A stretch of 64,000 bases of DNA from an uncultured Nitrospira sp. (GTDB lineage: Bacteria; Nitrospirota; Nitrospiria; Nitrospirales; Nitrospiraceae): assembly GCA_902500785.1 (NCBI GenBank), contig CABVRW010000010.1, positions 1-64,000 on the forward strand, written 5' to 3'. Below the pieces are notes generated by a model, which had not been told where the DNA came from, searched no databases, and saw only the letters and a list, made by a program, of their open reading frames with translations. Below, in pieces: positions 53,349-62,837 of the stretch. Within the stretch, counting starts at the first letter, position 1. Every line of letters starts with the position of its first letter. Both the position numbers and the translations under genes were made by a program.

Positions 53349-55274
53349 ATGGGCAAAGTCATCGGAATCGACCTCGGAACGACGAACTCCTGCGTCGCCA
53401 TCATGAGCGGTGGAGACCCGGTCGTCATCGCCAATGCGGAAGGAAGTCGCACCACGCCGTCGGTGGTGGGCATCACGGATAAGAACGAGCGCTTGGTCGG
53501 ACAAATCGCCAAGCGGCAAGCCATCACCAATCCCGAAAACACCATCTTCTCCGTCAAGCGTCTCATGGGACGCAAGTTTCGCAGCAAACAAGTACAAGAC
53601 GCTATGAAGCGGCTCCCCTACAAGGTGGTGGAGGCGGAGAACGGCGATGCGCACGTTGAGTTGCGTGGAAAGCGTTATAGCCCGCCGGAAGTGTCGGCCA
53701 TGATTCTGCAGAAAATGCGGCAGACCGCCGAAGATTACCTGGGCGAAAAGGTCACCGAAGCGGTAGTCACCGTCCCGGCCTATTTCGACGACAGCCAGCG
53801 CCAGGCGACCAAGGATGCGGGGCAGATCGCTGGATTGAACGTCCTGCGTATCATCAACGAGCCCACGGCGGCCTCACTCGCCTATGGTCTCGACAAGAAG
53901 AAAGATGAGCGCATTGCCGTCTACGATCTCGGCGGCGGGACATTCGACGTGTCCGTGCTCGAGATCGGCGAAGGCGTGTTTGAGGTCAAGTCTACGAACG
54001 GCGATACCTATCTCGGTGGCGACGACTTCGATGAACGTGTGATGGACTGGCTCGTCGAGGAGTTTAAGAAGGATCAAGGGATCGACCTGCGCAAAGACCG
54101 GATGGCGCTGCAGCGACTCAAGGAAGCCGCGGAACGGGCAAAGATCGAACTCTCTTCGTCACAAGAAAGCGAAATCAACCTGCCGTTCATTACGGCAGAT
54201 GCCAGCGGCCCAAAGCATATGGTCACGAAACTGACCCGTGCGAAACTGGAGCAACTCGTCGACGACCTCATCCAACGAACCATCGAACCCTGCCGGAAAG
54301 CCTTGGCGGATGCCGGTGTGAGCGCGAAGGACATCCAGGAGGTCGTCCTGGTCGGCGGCATGACCCGCATGCCGAAAGTCATCCAGGTCGTGAAGGATTT
54401 TTTTGGAAAAGAACCGCATCGCGGCGTGAACCCCGACGAGGTCGTCGCCATCGGAGCCGGTATCCAGGGCGGCGTCCTGAAGGGCGAAGTCAAGGACGTG
54501 CTGCTGCTGGATGTCACGCCCTTGTCGCTCGGCATTGAAACGCTCGGCGGCGTGTTCACCAAGTTGATCGAGCGAAACACCACGATTCCGACCAAGAAGA
54601 GCCAAGTGTTTTCGACCGCTGCCGACAACCAGACGGCCGTCACCATTCGTGTCTTCCAAGGCGAGCGTGAAATGGCGACCGACAATAAGTTGTTGGGACA
54701 GTTTGACCTCGTCGGCATTCCTCCCGCTCCGCGCGGGATGCCGCAGGTCGAAGTCTCCTTCGACATCGACGCCAACGGCATCGTGCATGTTGCGGCCAAA
54801 GACCTGGCCACGCAGAAGGAACAGTCCATCAAGATTACGGCCTCGAGCGGACTCAGCAAGGAAGAAGTCGATAAGCTCGTCAAAGATGCCCAGGCCCATA
54901 CCGAGGATGACAAGAATCGTCGTCGGGTGGCCGAAGCTCGCAACCAGGCCGACTCGCTGCTGTACAGCACGGAAAAGAACCTGAGCGAGCACGGCGACAA
55001 GATCGGCGAAGACGATAAGACCAAGATCACCGAGGCCATCGGCGAACTCCGCAAGGCGATGGAAGGCACCGATCCCGCAGCCATCGAAACGGCAACCCAA
55101 GCGCTGACCACGGCATCTCATAAGCTTGCTGAAGAGATGTATAAGAAGGCCTCTGCCGCAGCCGGTGGCGGCGCGGATGCCGGCACTTCATCCGGAGACG
55201 GCGGTGCGCAGGCCAAGACGGACGAGAAGGTCGTGGATGCAGAGTTTGAAGAAGTCGATAAGGACAAGAAGTAA
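53349..55274 (+). CDS. dnaK: Molecular chaperone DnaK (Hsp70)
   Basis: ATP-dependent Hsp70 that binds unfolded proteins with DnaJ and GrpE. The 641-residue protein starts [18 protein letters not shown] and has [29 protein letters not shown] and [15 protein letters not shown] in the ATPase domain, then [14 protein letters not shown] and the substrate domain. A disordered, Ala/Gly-rich tail ends in a [12 protein letters not shown] motif. AAGGAGCCAACCC precedes the ATG at 53349; a six-codon longer frame is rejected. Its antisense strand carries a long open frame, a known artefact of dnaK. Confidence 0.97.
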   Translation: MGKVIGIDLGTTNSCVAIMSGGDPVVIANAEGSRTTPSVVGITDKNERLVGQIAKRQAITNPENTIFSVKRLMGRKFRSKQVQDAMKRLPYKVVEAENGDAHVELRGKRYSPPEVSAMILQKMRQTAEDYLGEKVTEAVVTVPAYFDDSQRQATKDAGQIAGLNVLRIINEPTAASLAYGLDKKKDERIAVYDLGGGTFDVSVLEIGEGVFEVKSTNGDTYLGGDDFDERVMDWLVEEFKKDQGIDLRKDRMALQRLKEAAERAKIELSSSQESEINLPFITADASGPKHMVTKLTRAKLEQLVDDLIQRTIEPCRKALADAGVSAKDIQEVVLVGGMTRMPKVIQVVKDFFGKEPHRGVNPDEVVAIGAGIQGGVLKGEVKDVLLLDVTPLSLGIETLGGVFTKLIERNTTIPTKKSQVFSTAADNQTAVTIRVFQGEREMATDNKLLGQFDLVGIPPAPRGMPQVEVSFDIDANGIVHVAAKDLATQKEQSIKITASSGLSKEEVDKLVKDAQAHTEDDKNRRRVAEARNQADSLLYSTEKNLSEHGDKIGEDDKTKITEAIGELRKAMEGTDPAAIETATQALTTASHKLAEEMYKKASAAAGGGADAGTSSGDGGAQAKTDEKVVDAEFEEVDKDKK

Positions 55275-55289
55275 CACCTCTGACTGACT

Positions 55290-55329
55290 GCACGACCGAG
55301 TTTCACCGTTGCGTGGAACTCGGTCGTGC
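55290..55329. promoter_or_regulatory. Strong stem-loop between dnaK and dnaJ
   Basis: GCACGACCGAGTT and AACTCGGTCGTGC form a perfect 13-bp stem with a 14-base loop, 15 bases after the dnaK stop. No run of T follows, so it is not a classical terminator. It might be a partial terminator, an RNase processing site or a stabiliser that sets the dnaK/dnaJ ratio. Confidence 0.6.
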
Positions 55330-55357
55330 CGCACCTAGAATAAGGCAATGATTCTCC

Positions 55358-56470
55358 GTGGCTAAACGCGATTACTACGAAACGCTCGGAATCGAACGGA
55401 CCGCGTCCGACGACGAAATCAAGAAAGCATTTCGCAAACTTGCCCGCCAACATCACCCCGATCTCCACACCTCTCCCGAACAGAAGAAATCCGCGGAAGA
55501 AAAGTTTAAAGAACTGAACGAAGCGTACGAAGTCATCAGCGACCAGGAAAAACGGCGTCGCTACGATACGTTCGGCCATGCCGGGGGGCCGCAGGGCGCG
55601 GAAGGATTCGATTTCGGCGGACAGGGCGGGTTCGGTGACATCTTCAACGACATCTTCGAGGATTTCTTCGGCCAGCCACGAGGTCGTGCACGAGCCGAAC
55701 GCGGAAACGACCTGCAATACAATCTGGAAGTCACGTTTGAAGAGTCGGTGTTTGGGAAGGAAGCGAAACTCAAAATCCCGAGATGGGAAACCTGTGCCGA
55801 TTGCAAGGGCACCGGGGCTCGTTCGGCCACGGCGATCAAGATGTGCCCCGCCTGTAAAGGACAGGGCCAGCTCAGATTCCAACAAGGTTTTTTTAGTGTC
55901 AGCCGACCCTGCGGCCAGTGTGAAGGGGTCGGACAGATCATCACCGAACCATGCCAGAGCTGCGGCGGACGGCAACGCATCCGCAAGGAACGCATGCTCT
56001 CCGTACAAATTCCAGGCGGCATCGAATCCGGCATGCGGCTCCGCCTCGCGAATGAAGGGGAACACGGCGTTCAGGGGGGCCCGCAGGGAGACCTGTATGT
56101 CGCCATCACCGTGAAACCTCACCCACATTTTCGTCGCGAGGGCCAGGATATCGCGTGCGACCTCCCTGTGAACCTCATCACCGCAATCCTGGGAGGCCGT
56201 GTGGAGGTACCGACGCTCAAAGGCAATACCTTCATGAAGGTCCCTGCCGGCACGCAGCCGAACAAAATCCTGCGTCTTAAAGGACTCGGCTTTCCGAACC
56301 TTAAGGGCGGCCATACCGGCGATCAACTGTACAACGTGAAAATCGAAATCCCGACCAAGCTCAGCTCCAAACAGAAAGAGCTGCTTGAAGAGTTTGCCAA
56401 GGAAAGCGGTTATACAAAAGATACCGAGGGCGAAGGATTCCTCGACAAGATGAAAACGTTCTTCGAATAG
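55358..56470 (+). CDS. dnaJ: Co-chaperone DnaJ (Hsp40)
   Basis: Delivers substrates to DnaK and stimulates its ATPase. The 370-residue type I protein has the J domain (HPD in ARQHHPDLH near residue 32), a Gly/Phe-rich region, four zinc-finger motifs (CADCKGTG, CPACKGQG, CGQCEGVG, CQSCGGRQ) and the client-binding C-terminus. Translation appears to start at GTG 55358; AAGG lies 13 bases upstream. It is the third chaperone gene, after the stem-loop at 55290. Confidence 0.95.
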   Translation: MAKRDYYETLGIERTASDDEIKKAFRKLARQHHPDLHTSPEQKKSAEEKFKELNEAYEVISDQEKRRRYDTFGHAGGPQGAEGFDFGGQGGFGDIFNDIFEDFFGQPRGRARAERGNDLQYNLEVTFEESVFGKEAKLKIPRWETCADCKGTGARSATAIKMCPACKGQGQLRFQQGFFSVSRPCGQCEGVGQIITEPCQSCGGRQRIRKERMLSVQIPGGIESGMRLRLANEGEHGVQGGPQGDLYVAITVKPHPHFRREGQDIACDLPVNLITAILGGRVEVPTLKGNTFMKVPAGTQPNKILRLKGLGFPNLKGGHTGDQLYNVKIEIPTKLSSKQKELLEEFAKESGYTKDTEGEGFLDKMKTFFE

Positions 56471-56505
56471 GCCGATGACATCCCCCGCCTGATCCGCCGA
56501 CCACC

Positions 56506-57243
56506 ATGCCGGCTTTTTTTGTCTCCTCATCCGACATTCATGGAACAGAGATCACCCTGACCGGCGATCTCTGCCATCATCTGCGGGCCAGCCTACGCGT
56601 CAAACCCGGAGAGTGCCTGTGGCTGACCGATGAGCAACGGCGACGATATCGTGCGCGGGTGAGTCAACGGCTTCAGCAGGCATTGACGATGGAGATTCTC
56701 GAACAATGGCAAGGACCGGTCGAAACCGGTCCTCCGCTGCTGCTTGCACAAGCGTTGCTCAAAGGCGACCAAATGGATTGGGTGGTGCAGAAAGCGAGCG
56801 AGTTGGGTGCACGAACGATTCTTCCCCTCGTCTCCCGGCATAGTGTCGTACGGCCGCAACCGGGCAGAATCGCGGCTCAAGTGGCCCGTTGGCAGCGCAT
56901 CGCTACCGAAGCCGCGCAGCAATCAGAACAGTGGCGGCTTCCGGAGGTGCTGGAACCGCTTGAGTCCGGACGTTTCTTTTCCACCCACACGGCGACTTGT
57001 TCACTCCTCCTGGCAGAACGCCGCAAGGGGGTGGGATTGTCGGAAGTCTCGTTGCCAAGCCTTCCCACGGAACTTCTTGCATTGATCATCGGGCCTGAAG
57101 GCGGATGGGCCGAGGAAGAGGTCTCACTCGCCCTGACGCAACACTGTTGCGCCGTGAGTCTGGGTGAGTGCATTCTCCGCGCCGACACCGCAGCGGTGAC
57201 TGCGCTCAGTATCGTGCAGAGTCGATTAGGGCGCCTGGGTTAG
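56506..57243 (+). CDS. rsmE: 16S rRNA (uracil-1498-N3)-methyltransferase
   Basis: Methylates U1498 of 16S rRNA using S-adenosylmethionine. The 245-residue SPOUT-fold protein has an N-terminal PUA-like part (HHLRASLRVKPGECLWLTD), QALLKGDQMDWVVQKASELGARTILPL, the SAM-binding knot LALIIGPEGGWAEEEV and VSLGECILRADTAAVTAL. dnaJ-rsmE adjacency is common. It starts 35 bases after dnaJ and no clear ribosome binding site precedes the ATG. Confidence 0.92.
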   Translation: MPAFFVSSSDIHGTEITLTGDLCHHLRASLRVKPGECLWLTDEQRRRYRARVSQRLQQALTMEILEQWQGPVETGPPLLLAQALLKGDQMDWVVQKASELGARTILPLVSRHSVVRPQPGRIAAQVARWQRIATEAAQQSEQWRLPEVLEPLESGRFFSTHTATCSLLLAERRKGVGLSEVSLPSLPTELLALIIGPEGGWAEEEVSLALTQHCCAVSLGECILRADTAAVTALSIVQSRLGRLG

Positions 57244-57267
57244 GCCGATGCCCTTGAAACGAGGACA

Positions 57268-58251
57268 CTACCGGCGAGCTGAGCTGATAGAAATGATGGT
57301 TCCCCCCTCGCCTGCCGCCCACCCAACTGTGGCACGAGGAAAACTCAGGGCCATGAGAGAGCGTTTCACCGGGCTGGCCTCCTCCACCCAATTGAATCCT
57401 GCATCAGTGGTTCGCAGGATCTGGCCATGCTCTCCCACGATCCAGCCTTGTTGCGCATCGGTAAAGCGAATACGGATCAGATCCGTCAGCTTGGTACAGG
57501 TCCGTCCGCAAGGCAAGGTGCGATCGATCCAATGGGTGCCGCCGTCGGTCGTTTGAAACAACGCGCCGGCGTTGCCGACGGCCCAGCCGTTCGCCTCGTC
57601 CGCGAAGGCCACATCAAAAAATGTCGCAGAACTCTGACTGGATTGTGGCAACCACGTCATACCGCCGTCGGACGTCGTGAGAATCGTGCCCAACGCACCG
57701 ACGATCGTTCCATGCTGCTCATTTATCAAGACAATGGAATGTAACGCGGCGTTCGTGCCGCTTGCTTGATCCGTCCAGTTCTCTCCACCATCCGTCGTTT
57801 GCAGAATGGTGCCGTTTCCGCCGACCAGCCAGCCCTTCAGAGGCGACGCGAAGGCGATCCCATAGAGCGGGGCCTGCGTGGACACCACCCTCACGTTCCA
57901 GCTCTCTCCGCCGTCCCGACTTGTCCGGACCGTTCCATTGGCGCCCACGACCCAACCGCGACGAGCATCCTGGAAGTACACCGCCGTCAGCAGCGAAGTG
58001 GTCCCGCTGGAGGCTTTCTTCCATTTGCGGCCGCCGTCGGTCGTCTTGAGGATCGTCCCGCCGGCCCCCACCGCCCAACCGAGTTGCGGGTCGTGAAAAA
58101 ACATCCCCAGCAGCGTGGCTTCAGATCCGCTCTTCTGCATCGCCACCGTGGCCCGGATTTCAGGAGGGGCTGCCTCAACTGTACCCGCGCACAGGAAGGC
58201 CATGAGCAACCAGGATACAACCGCCGCTGTGTGCAAGGTTCTACGCCTCAT
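57268..58251 (-). CDS. Secreted YCF48/Hcf136-like beta-propeller protein
   Basis: A 327-residue protein with a signal peptide (residues 1-28, ending VEAA) and about six BNR/YCF48-type repeats such as GWAVGAGGTILKTTDGGRKW, GWVVGANGTVRTSRDGGESW, GWLVGGNGTILQTTDGGENW and GWIVGEHGQILRTTDAGFNW. YCF48 assists photosystem II assembly in plants and cyanobacteria; other bacteria use the fold in exported proteins of unknown role. Its ATG overlaps the stop of the upstream IPT/TIG gene (ATGA), so the two are translationally coupled. Confidence 0.85.
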   Translation of the reverse strand: MRRRTLHTAAVVSWLLMAFLCAGTVEAAPPEIRATVAMQKSGSEATLLGMFFHDPQLGWAVGAGGTILKTTDGGRKWKKASSGTTSLLTAVYFQDARRGWVVGANGTVRTSRDGGESWNVRVVSTQAPLYGIAFASPLKGWLVGGNGTILQTTDGGENWTDQASGTNAALHSIVLINEQHGTIVGALGTILTTSDGGMTWLPQSSQSSATFFDVAFADEANGWAVGNAGALFQTTDGGTHWIDRTLPCGRTCTKLTDLIRIRFTDAQQGWIVGEHGQILRTTDAGFNWVEEASPVKRSLMALSFPRATVGWAAGEGGTIISISSARR

Positions 58252-59924
58252 TGTTGGTGGTGAGTATTCTCTTTACTGGGATTCCGCCAATAGCTCGCGT
58301 CCGGCAATCCCTTGGATTGAATGGTAAACGTGCCGGCCTCCAGCGTAAGCCACTTCTTTGGCGTACAGCAGGATCCGTCCGGCAAGAGATCCCACGATCC
58401 ACGACGGACCACGAGCGGCCCCGACGTCAAATCCGGATTGAACTCGCCAAGCTTGCCGACTCCATACGAATGGCGGTGAGGAACGCGAACTTTGATTTCA
58501 TTGTCCGTCCAGGACTGCACGATCGCGCCGACTCCATTGAACAATACTTCGGTGCGTGAGACATTCTCCCCCAACTCCGGAGCCGTCCTGGCATAGACAC
58601 TGTCCGTGATGAGCTTGCTTGCCTCGGCCGTCTTCAGAAACGTGCCGAACCCGCTCCCCTTGATCGTGATGACTTCATCCAATCCTCCCGTGATCGGACT
58701 GTAGGAATCGATCTTCGGAGTAAGCAGCGTAAACATGCCGACCTCGGTTTCAAGTACTTGCTTGTCGGCACAACAGGTGCCATCTGGCTTCGGAGAATTG
58801 GCCGCGCGTTTCACCACCACCGGACCGCTTTTTGCGCTAAAGGGTACCCAGACGTCAATCCGGTCGTTGCCCCACCGGTACACGATCGCTTGTGTCCCAC
58901 CGATCTCGACGGTATTTTCACTCAGTGAAAAATCAATAAAGTTATACGGCGTTGCTCCGGCCTCGGAGTAAAAGCCGAAATTCTCTCCGGTAATTTTCAA
59001 TAACGTCCCGATCGGAGCCTGAGACGGGGTGAGGCCCTTTGCCTTGGGCGTCCGCACGGTATAGGTCCCAACCGTGCGCGCTTGGCCGTTTCGCGTCATC
59101 ACGACGGGGCCATCCTGCGCATCCAACGGCACATGAACCACGATGGCCGTATCGGTCCACTGCGAGATCGTTGCGAGATGCCCGCCGAAGGAGACATGAT
59201 CTTCAGGGTTTCTCGTCGCCCCGAACCCTTTGCCAAACAACACCACTTTGGTTCCCACCGGACCACTCATCGGATCGACACGCACTGAGGCCAATACCCG
59301 AACCGGCAGGCTATTACTCACCACCTGCTGGACCGGCGCGCAGCAGGAGCCATCAGGCAGCGGGTCGGATGAGGCCATGCGCACCACGACCTCCCCCGTC
59401 TGCACATTGGCCGGCAGTTCGACCTCGATCTTGTCGTCACGCCACTTACGCACGCGAACGGTCACGTCGCCGATCGCCACGCTGTTGACCCCGAAAATGG
59501 TGTTCGGATCACGCGGCCCGGCGGTATTGCCGAAATGTTCACCTGTGATTTCCAGAATCGTTCCCGGCTCTGCCTCGGCCGGCGACAAGGAGCGAATGAC
59601 GGGCTGCAACCGGGTAAACGATCCGGCCGGCAGGCGCTTCTTGCCGATGATGACGGTGACCGGTCCATTGGCTGCCCGAGAGGGCACTCGCACTTCAATG
59701 AGATCGGATTCCCAACGTTGGACCAATGCAGGCGCACCTTGGAAGGTGACCTGATTGAACGTGGTCGATTTATACGGCCCGAATCCCTTCCCGCTGATCG
59801 AAAGAGTCGCTCCCGGCACGGCGGCACTGGGATGAAGGGCCGGCGACTCTGCCCGGACCTCTCCAGAAAAGACCGGCCCGGCAAACAAGGCGACACCGAA
59901 CATGACACGAACGATATATTTCAT
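58248..59924 (-). CDS. Secreted IPT/TIG repeat protein with recurring PDGSCC motif
   Basis: A 558-residue exported protein with a signal peptide (ALFAGPVFSGEVRAES) followed by five IPT/TIG immunoglobulin-like modules, recognised by VPGATLSISGKGFGPY, EPGTILEITGEHFGNT, PVGTKVVLFGKGFGAT, PIGTLLKITGENFGFY and DEVITIKGSGFGTF. Three modules carry the same motif: LPDGSCCAP, KPDGTCCAD and LPDGSCCTP, vicinal cysteines that could bind metal or form links. GGGAG precedes the ATG. The protein probably acts at the cell surface; its overlap with the propeller gene suggests a complex. Confidence 0.85.
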   Translation of the reverse strand: MKYIVRVMFGVALFAGPVFSGEVRAESPALHPSAAVPGATLSISGKGFGPYKSTTFNQVTFQGAPALVQRWESDLIEVRVPSRAANGPVTVIIGKKRLPAGSFTRLQPVIRSLSPAEAEPGTILEITGEHFGNTAGPRDPNTIFGVNSVAIGDVTVRVRKWRDDKIEVELPANVQTGEVVVRMASSDPLPDGSCCAPVQQVVSNSLPVRVLASVRVDPMSGPVGTKVVLFGKGFGATRNPEDHVSFGGHLATISQWTDTAIVVHVPLDAQDGPVVMTRNGQARTVGTYTVRTPKAKGLTPSQAPIGTLLKITGENFGFYSEAGATPYNFIDFSLSENTVEIGGTQAIVYRWGNDRIDVWVPFSAKSGPVVVKRAANSPKPDGTCCADKQVLETEVGMFTLLTPKIDSYSPITGGLDEVITIKGSGFGTFLKTAEASKLITDSVYARTAPELGENVSRTEVLFNGVGAIVQSWTDNEIKVRVPHRHSYGVGKLGEFNPDLTSGPLVVRRGSWDLLPDGSCCTPKKWLTLEAGTFTIQSKGLPDASYWRNPSKENTHHQQ

Positions 59925-59987
59925 GGGATGACACTCCCTACCGACAACCTCTGAATGAGCCCACTAGCAGGCCTGAGCGAGGCTGAC

Positions 59988-60221
59988 ATGATGGCACATC
60001 AGACGAACGCCCCGCACGTGGCACGGAAACCCCACGCAACTGAGGCAGCGAGGCCGGATTGGGGGGTACGGCAATTCATCAAGGGGCTCACGGACTATAA
60101 CAAGCGGAATTTTTTGATGTCAAGGCAAGCCGGCGAGGCAGAAACAGAGCAGGTAGAGGAGGGGCCCTCAGAGTCGAACTTGAACCAGCAATTCGAGTTC
60201 AATCGCGGCGTGCAACGGTAA
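59988..60221 (+). CDS. Possible small hypothetical protein
   Basis: A 77-residue frame with GCGAGG five bases before the ATG. The product is polar (AHQTNAPHVARKPHATEAARPDWGVRQFIKGLTDYNKRNFLMSRQ) with an acidic, Gln-rich end. It overlaps the 3' end of the convergent ridA gene by 54 bases, which lowers confidence. It lies in the 243-base gap between the TIG gene and ridA, where no other element is seen. Confidence 0.35.
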   Translation: MMAHQTNAPHVARKPHATEAARPDWGVRQFIKGLTDYNKRNFLMSRQAGEAETEQVEEGPSESNLNQQFEFNRGVQR

Positions 60222-60629
60222 CTCTGCCGCACCCAGCGCCACGCGAGCATGTCGTCCGGCCTCGCCGAACACTTGCACCAACAGATCAGACGCCCCGTTG
60301 ATAACCGCAGGTTGCTGCCCAAACCCTGCGGCTGACGCGACATGTCCCACGACGCGCACGATCCGCTGCACTCGATCCAATGACCCGAGTTCATGCCGTA
60401 TCACCGCCAACGCATTCAACAACGCCAATCTCGCCGCCTCGGCTCCGCGCTCTACCGTCACCTCTTGCCCGAGCTTCCCGGTGATCACGACCTGTCCGTC
60501 TTGAAACGGCAGCACGCCGCTCAGATAGAGCAGATCACCGGCAAGCACCGCCGGCACATAACTCGCCACTGGTTTGGGAGGAACCGGCAACTCGATGCCG
60601 AGAGACTTCAATCTGGCGTCAACCGACAC
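60168..60629 (-). CDS. ridA: RidA family protein
   Basis: A 153-residue protein of the RidA/YjgF/YER057c family, whose archetype hydrolyses reactive enamine/imine intermediates. It has LLYLSGVLPFQDGQVVITGKLGQEVTVERGAEAARLALLNALAVI and the C-terminal GRHARVALGAAELPLHAAIELELLVQV with the usual active-site region. It is the long form with the YjgF-like PVASYVPA start. Start is GTG 60629 with AAAGGATCTTTC upstream. It lies downstream of deoB on the same strand. Confidence 0.85.
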   Translation of the reverse strand: MSVDARLKSLGIELPVPPKPVASYVPAVLAGDLLYLSGVLPFQDGQVVITGKLGQEVTVERGAEAARLALLNALAVIRHELGSLDRVQRIVRVVGHVASAAGFGQQPAVINGASDLLVQVFGEAGRHARVALGAAELPLHAAIELELLVQVRL

Positions 60630-60826
60630 GAAAGATCCTTTCTTGCGCCCGCACGATTCAGGAGTACCGACTCAATCATCCGATTTTGTCGCACGCCATG
60701 GCGTGTCACCTGTGGCCACCTCGACGGACCGCAGATGCACCATGCGCAGTCCCTGACGAGAGGCTCTTCACGATTCACTCTACATGGCGGCCTAGAACGC
60801 TGCCGGCAGACTTTTTTGGCATCCGG

Positions 60827-61981
60827 CTAGCGAGACTGCAGCGCATCCAGAAAACTGTCTCCCCATGGCAGTCTGGTTGCCCCCAGGGCTTCACCGATCG
60901 TTTGACCGAGATCCGCTGCGGTGGTCCGGGTCCCAAGATTCACCCCGCGCGCGAGCCGCGGGCCGGTCACAAGACAGGGTACATACTCGCGCGAATGGCC
61001 AGGGTTCGGCCTGGCACAATCGAACCCATGGTCGCCGGTGATGATCAACACATCTCCGACCTTGAGACTCTCCTGCAGGTCACGAAGTCTTCGGTCGACC
61101 TGTTGCAGCGTGGTCACCGTCGTTTGGAGATCAGGATTGATGACGGGGAGATTGGCGTATATCAACCCGCGAGGCACCTTACTGAACAGGCCCACGACTT
61201 CTTCCATCACGGCGTCCGCATGAAACAGCGGTACAGACCTCGTGACCCCGCGCCCACTGAATAAATCTCCGACCTTTCCCACTCCGATCACAAGTTGGCT
61301 GGCCCGGCTCAAGTGATCCAACAACGTGAGGCCCGGCGGTTCGACAGCAAAATCCCTCCGCCGTTCCGTCATGGCAAATGTGCCGGGGTGTCCAAGAAAT
61401 GGGCAGGCGACCACGCGCACAATGGGCATGAGTGACTTGAGCAACTTTCTGGCTTCACGCGCCAGCCGGTAGAGTTCTTCGGCCGGTACCACTTGCTCAT
61501 GCGCCGCCAGAAGAATGGTCCCCGCCGTATCGATCCAGGCGATCGGCATGCCGGAGTGCTGGTGTTGTTTCCCGAACTCAGCGATCGGCTCCAGGTTGAC
61601 CGCGCGGCAATTACCCAGGGTCTTCTGGCCCAACGCGGCCTCCAGCGCGGTCGCCAACTCGGGGGTGAAGGTCTCACAAGGACGTTCGCCATCCTCGATC
61701 AGATATCCGGCTAATTCCCAATGCCCCGACAGTGAGTGTTTCCCTTTGGTCGCAAATCCAAGGGTCCCGTAGCAGCCTTCCGGCTGAGCCATCGGGCGAA
61801 TGCCTTGAAACTGTCCCAGGTGCCCGAGGCCGAGTTGCTCAAGATTCGGCAGGGCGAGGCCCTTGGAAATAGCCGCTAATCGCTGCAGGGTGTTACAGCC
61901 GGCGTCACCATACAATTCAGCATCGGGTAAGGCACCGATACCGAATCCATCCAAGACCAGCAGTACGATTCGAGTCATCAT
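60827..61981 (-). CDS. Divergent phosphopentomutase-like AlkP-superfamily enzyme
   Basis: A 384-residue protein closest to DeoB, which interconverts (deoxy)ribose 1- and 5-phosphates. Shared landmarks are VLDGFGIGALPDA (Asp ligand), SGHWELAG, ITGDHGFD (Asp-His ligands), SREYVPCLVTGP and GKVGDLFSGRGVT. Several catalytic features of known DeoB differ: KDTxTGHWE reads KHSLSGHWE, so the phosphorylated Thr is Ser. The GHRxD segment that supplies Asp and His metal ligands is absent (ANLPVINPDLQ). The ADHGND-xxx-DHTRE run reads GDHGFD-xxx-GHSRE. It may act on another substrate. deoC lies upstream. Start ATG 61981 or 61978, weak ribosome binding site. Confidence 0.75.
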   Translation of the reverse strand: MMTRIVLLVLDGFGIGALPDAELYGDAGCNTLQRLAAISKGLALPNLEQLGLGHLGQFQGIRPMAQPEGCYGTLGFATKGKHSLSGHWELAGYLIEDGERPCETFTPELATALEAALGQKTLGNCRAVNLEPIAEFGKQHQHSGMPIAWIDTAGTILLAAHEQVVPAEELYRLAREARKLLKSLMPIVRVVACPFLGHPGTFAMTERRRDFAVEPPGLTLLDHLSRASQLVIGVGKVGDLFSGRGVTRSVPLFHADAVMEEVVGLFSKVPRGLIYANLPVINPDLQTTVTTLQQVDRRLRDLQESLKVGDVLIITGDHGFDCARPNPGHSREYVPCLVTGPRLARGVNLGTRTTAADLGQTIGEALGATRLPWGDSFLDALQSR

Positions 61982-62073
61982 GGGCGCACTATATCAAATC
62001 CACCGGAACGAGCAAGATTTTCACACCGCATAAGCAAGAGGGCAAGGACTTGGGGAGAAGAAGGCATGGTGGT

Positions 62074-62763
62074 TCAGCGCCCCGCTATCCGCGCGTTCCG
62101 CCATTCGGTCAGGATCTTCAGACTCGCGCTGGTGCCGATCCGGTCTGCACCGGCTTCCAGCAACTCCCGTGTCGCCTTCCAATCTCTGATCCCGCCCGAG
62201 GCTTTCACCTTCGCCTGCCCGGCCACCGCCTCTTTCATCAGACGAACGTCTTCCACCGTCGCCCCAGCTTGATTGAACCCAGTCGAAGTCTTCACATAGT
62301 CCATGCCGGCTTCGACGGCCAGACGGCAGGCGGTGATTTTTTCTTCACGCGTCAGCAGACAGGTTTCCAGAATCACCTTATGGTTCACGCCCGGTGTGGC
62401 CTGAACGACGGCCGCCATATCGCTCCGCACTAGGTCGTAGTCGCCGGATTTCAAGCGGCTGATATTGATGACCATGTCGAGCACCTGTGCGCCATGCGCT
62501 ACGGCCTCGATGGCTTCCGTCACCTTTGCGTGGGTCGTGTGCCCGCCGAGAGGGAATCCGATCGGGATGCCGACCTGAACATCCGTTCCCGCGACCGCGG
62601 CCACCGCCTCATCCACATAGCAGGGCGGCACAAAGATCACGACGAACCCCTGCTCCTTGGCTTCCTCGCACAGGCGCCATACATCGGCCTTGATCGCTTC
62701 AGGGCGGAGCACGGTATGGTCCAGATAACGCGGCAACGTCTCGTTCCAAGGCATCTCACCCAT
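62074..62763 (-). CDS. deoC: Deoxyribose-phosphate aldolase
   Basis: Cleaves 2-deoxyribose 5-phosphate to glyceraldehyde 3-phosphate and acetaldehyde. The 229-residue TIM-barrel protein has LDHTVLRPEA, VLDMVINISRLKSG, the Schiff-base region MDYVKTSTGFNQAGATVEDV and VKASGGIRDWKAT with the second conserved Lys. AAGGGACCGTTGT precedes the ATG at 62763; a longer frame starts at 62793. With the DeoB-like gene downstream it suggests nucleoside salvage, with the reservation noted there. Confidence 0.93.
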   Translation of the reverse strand: MGEMPWNETLPRYLDHTVLRPEAIKADVWRLCEEAKEQGFVVIFVPPCYVDEAVAAVAGTDVQVGIPIGFPLGGHTTHAKVTEAIEAVAHGAQVLDMVINISRLKSGDYDLVRSDMAAVVQATPGVNHKVILETCLLTREEKITACRLAVEAGMDYVKTSTGFNQAGATVEDVRLMKEAVAGQAKVKASGGIRDWKATRELLEAGADRIGTSASLKILTEWRNARIAGR

Positions 62764-62837
62764 ACAACGGTCCCTTTCAGACTGTACGATCAATGATGGA
62801 GAACTTACACGGCGTGTCGTGAGAGGCTATCTCACCA

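Noticed and set aside
54074-55111. 345-residue minus-strand frame opposite dnaK
   Set aside because: Long antisense frames opposite dnaK are a known consequence of its codon use; no domain is seen.
55118-56530. 470-residue minus-strand frame opposite dnaJ
   Set aside because: Antisense of dnaJ and the end of dnaK; Phe-rich composition without motifs.
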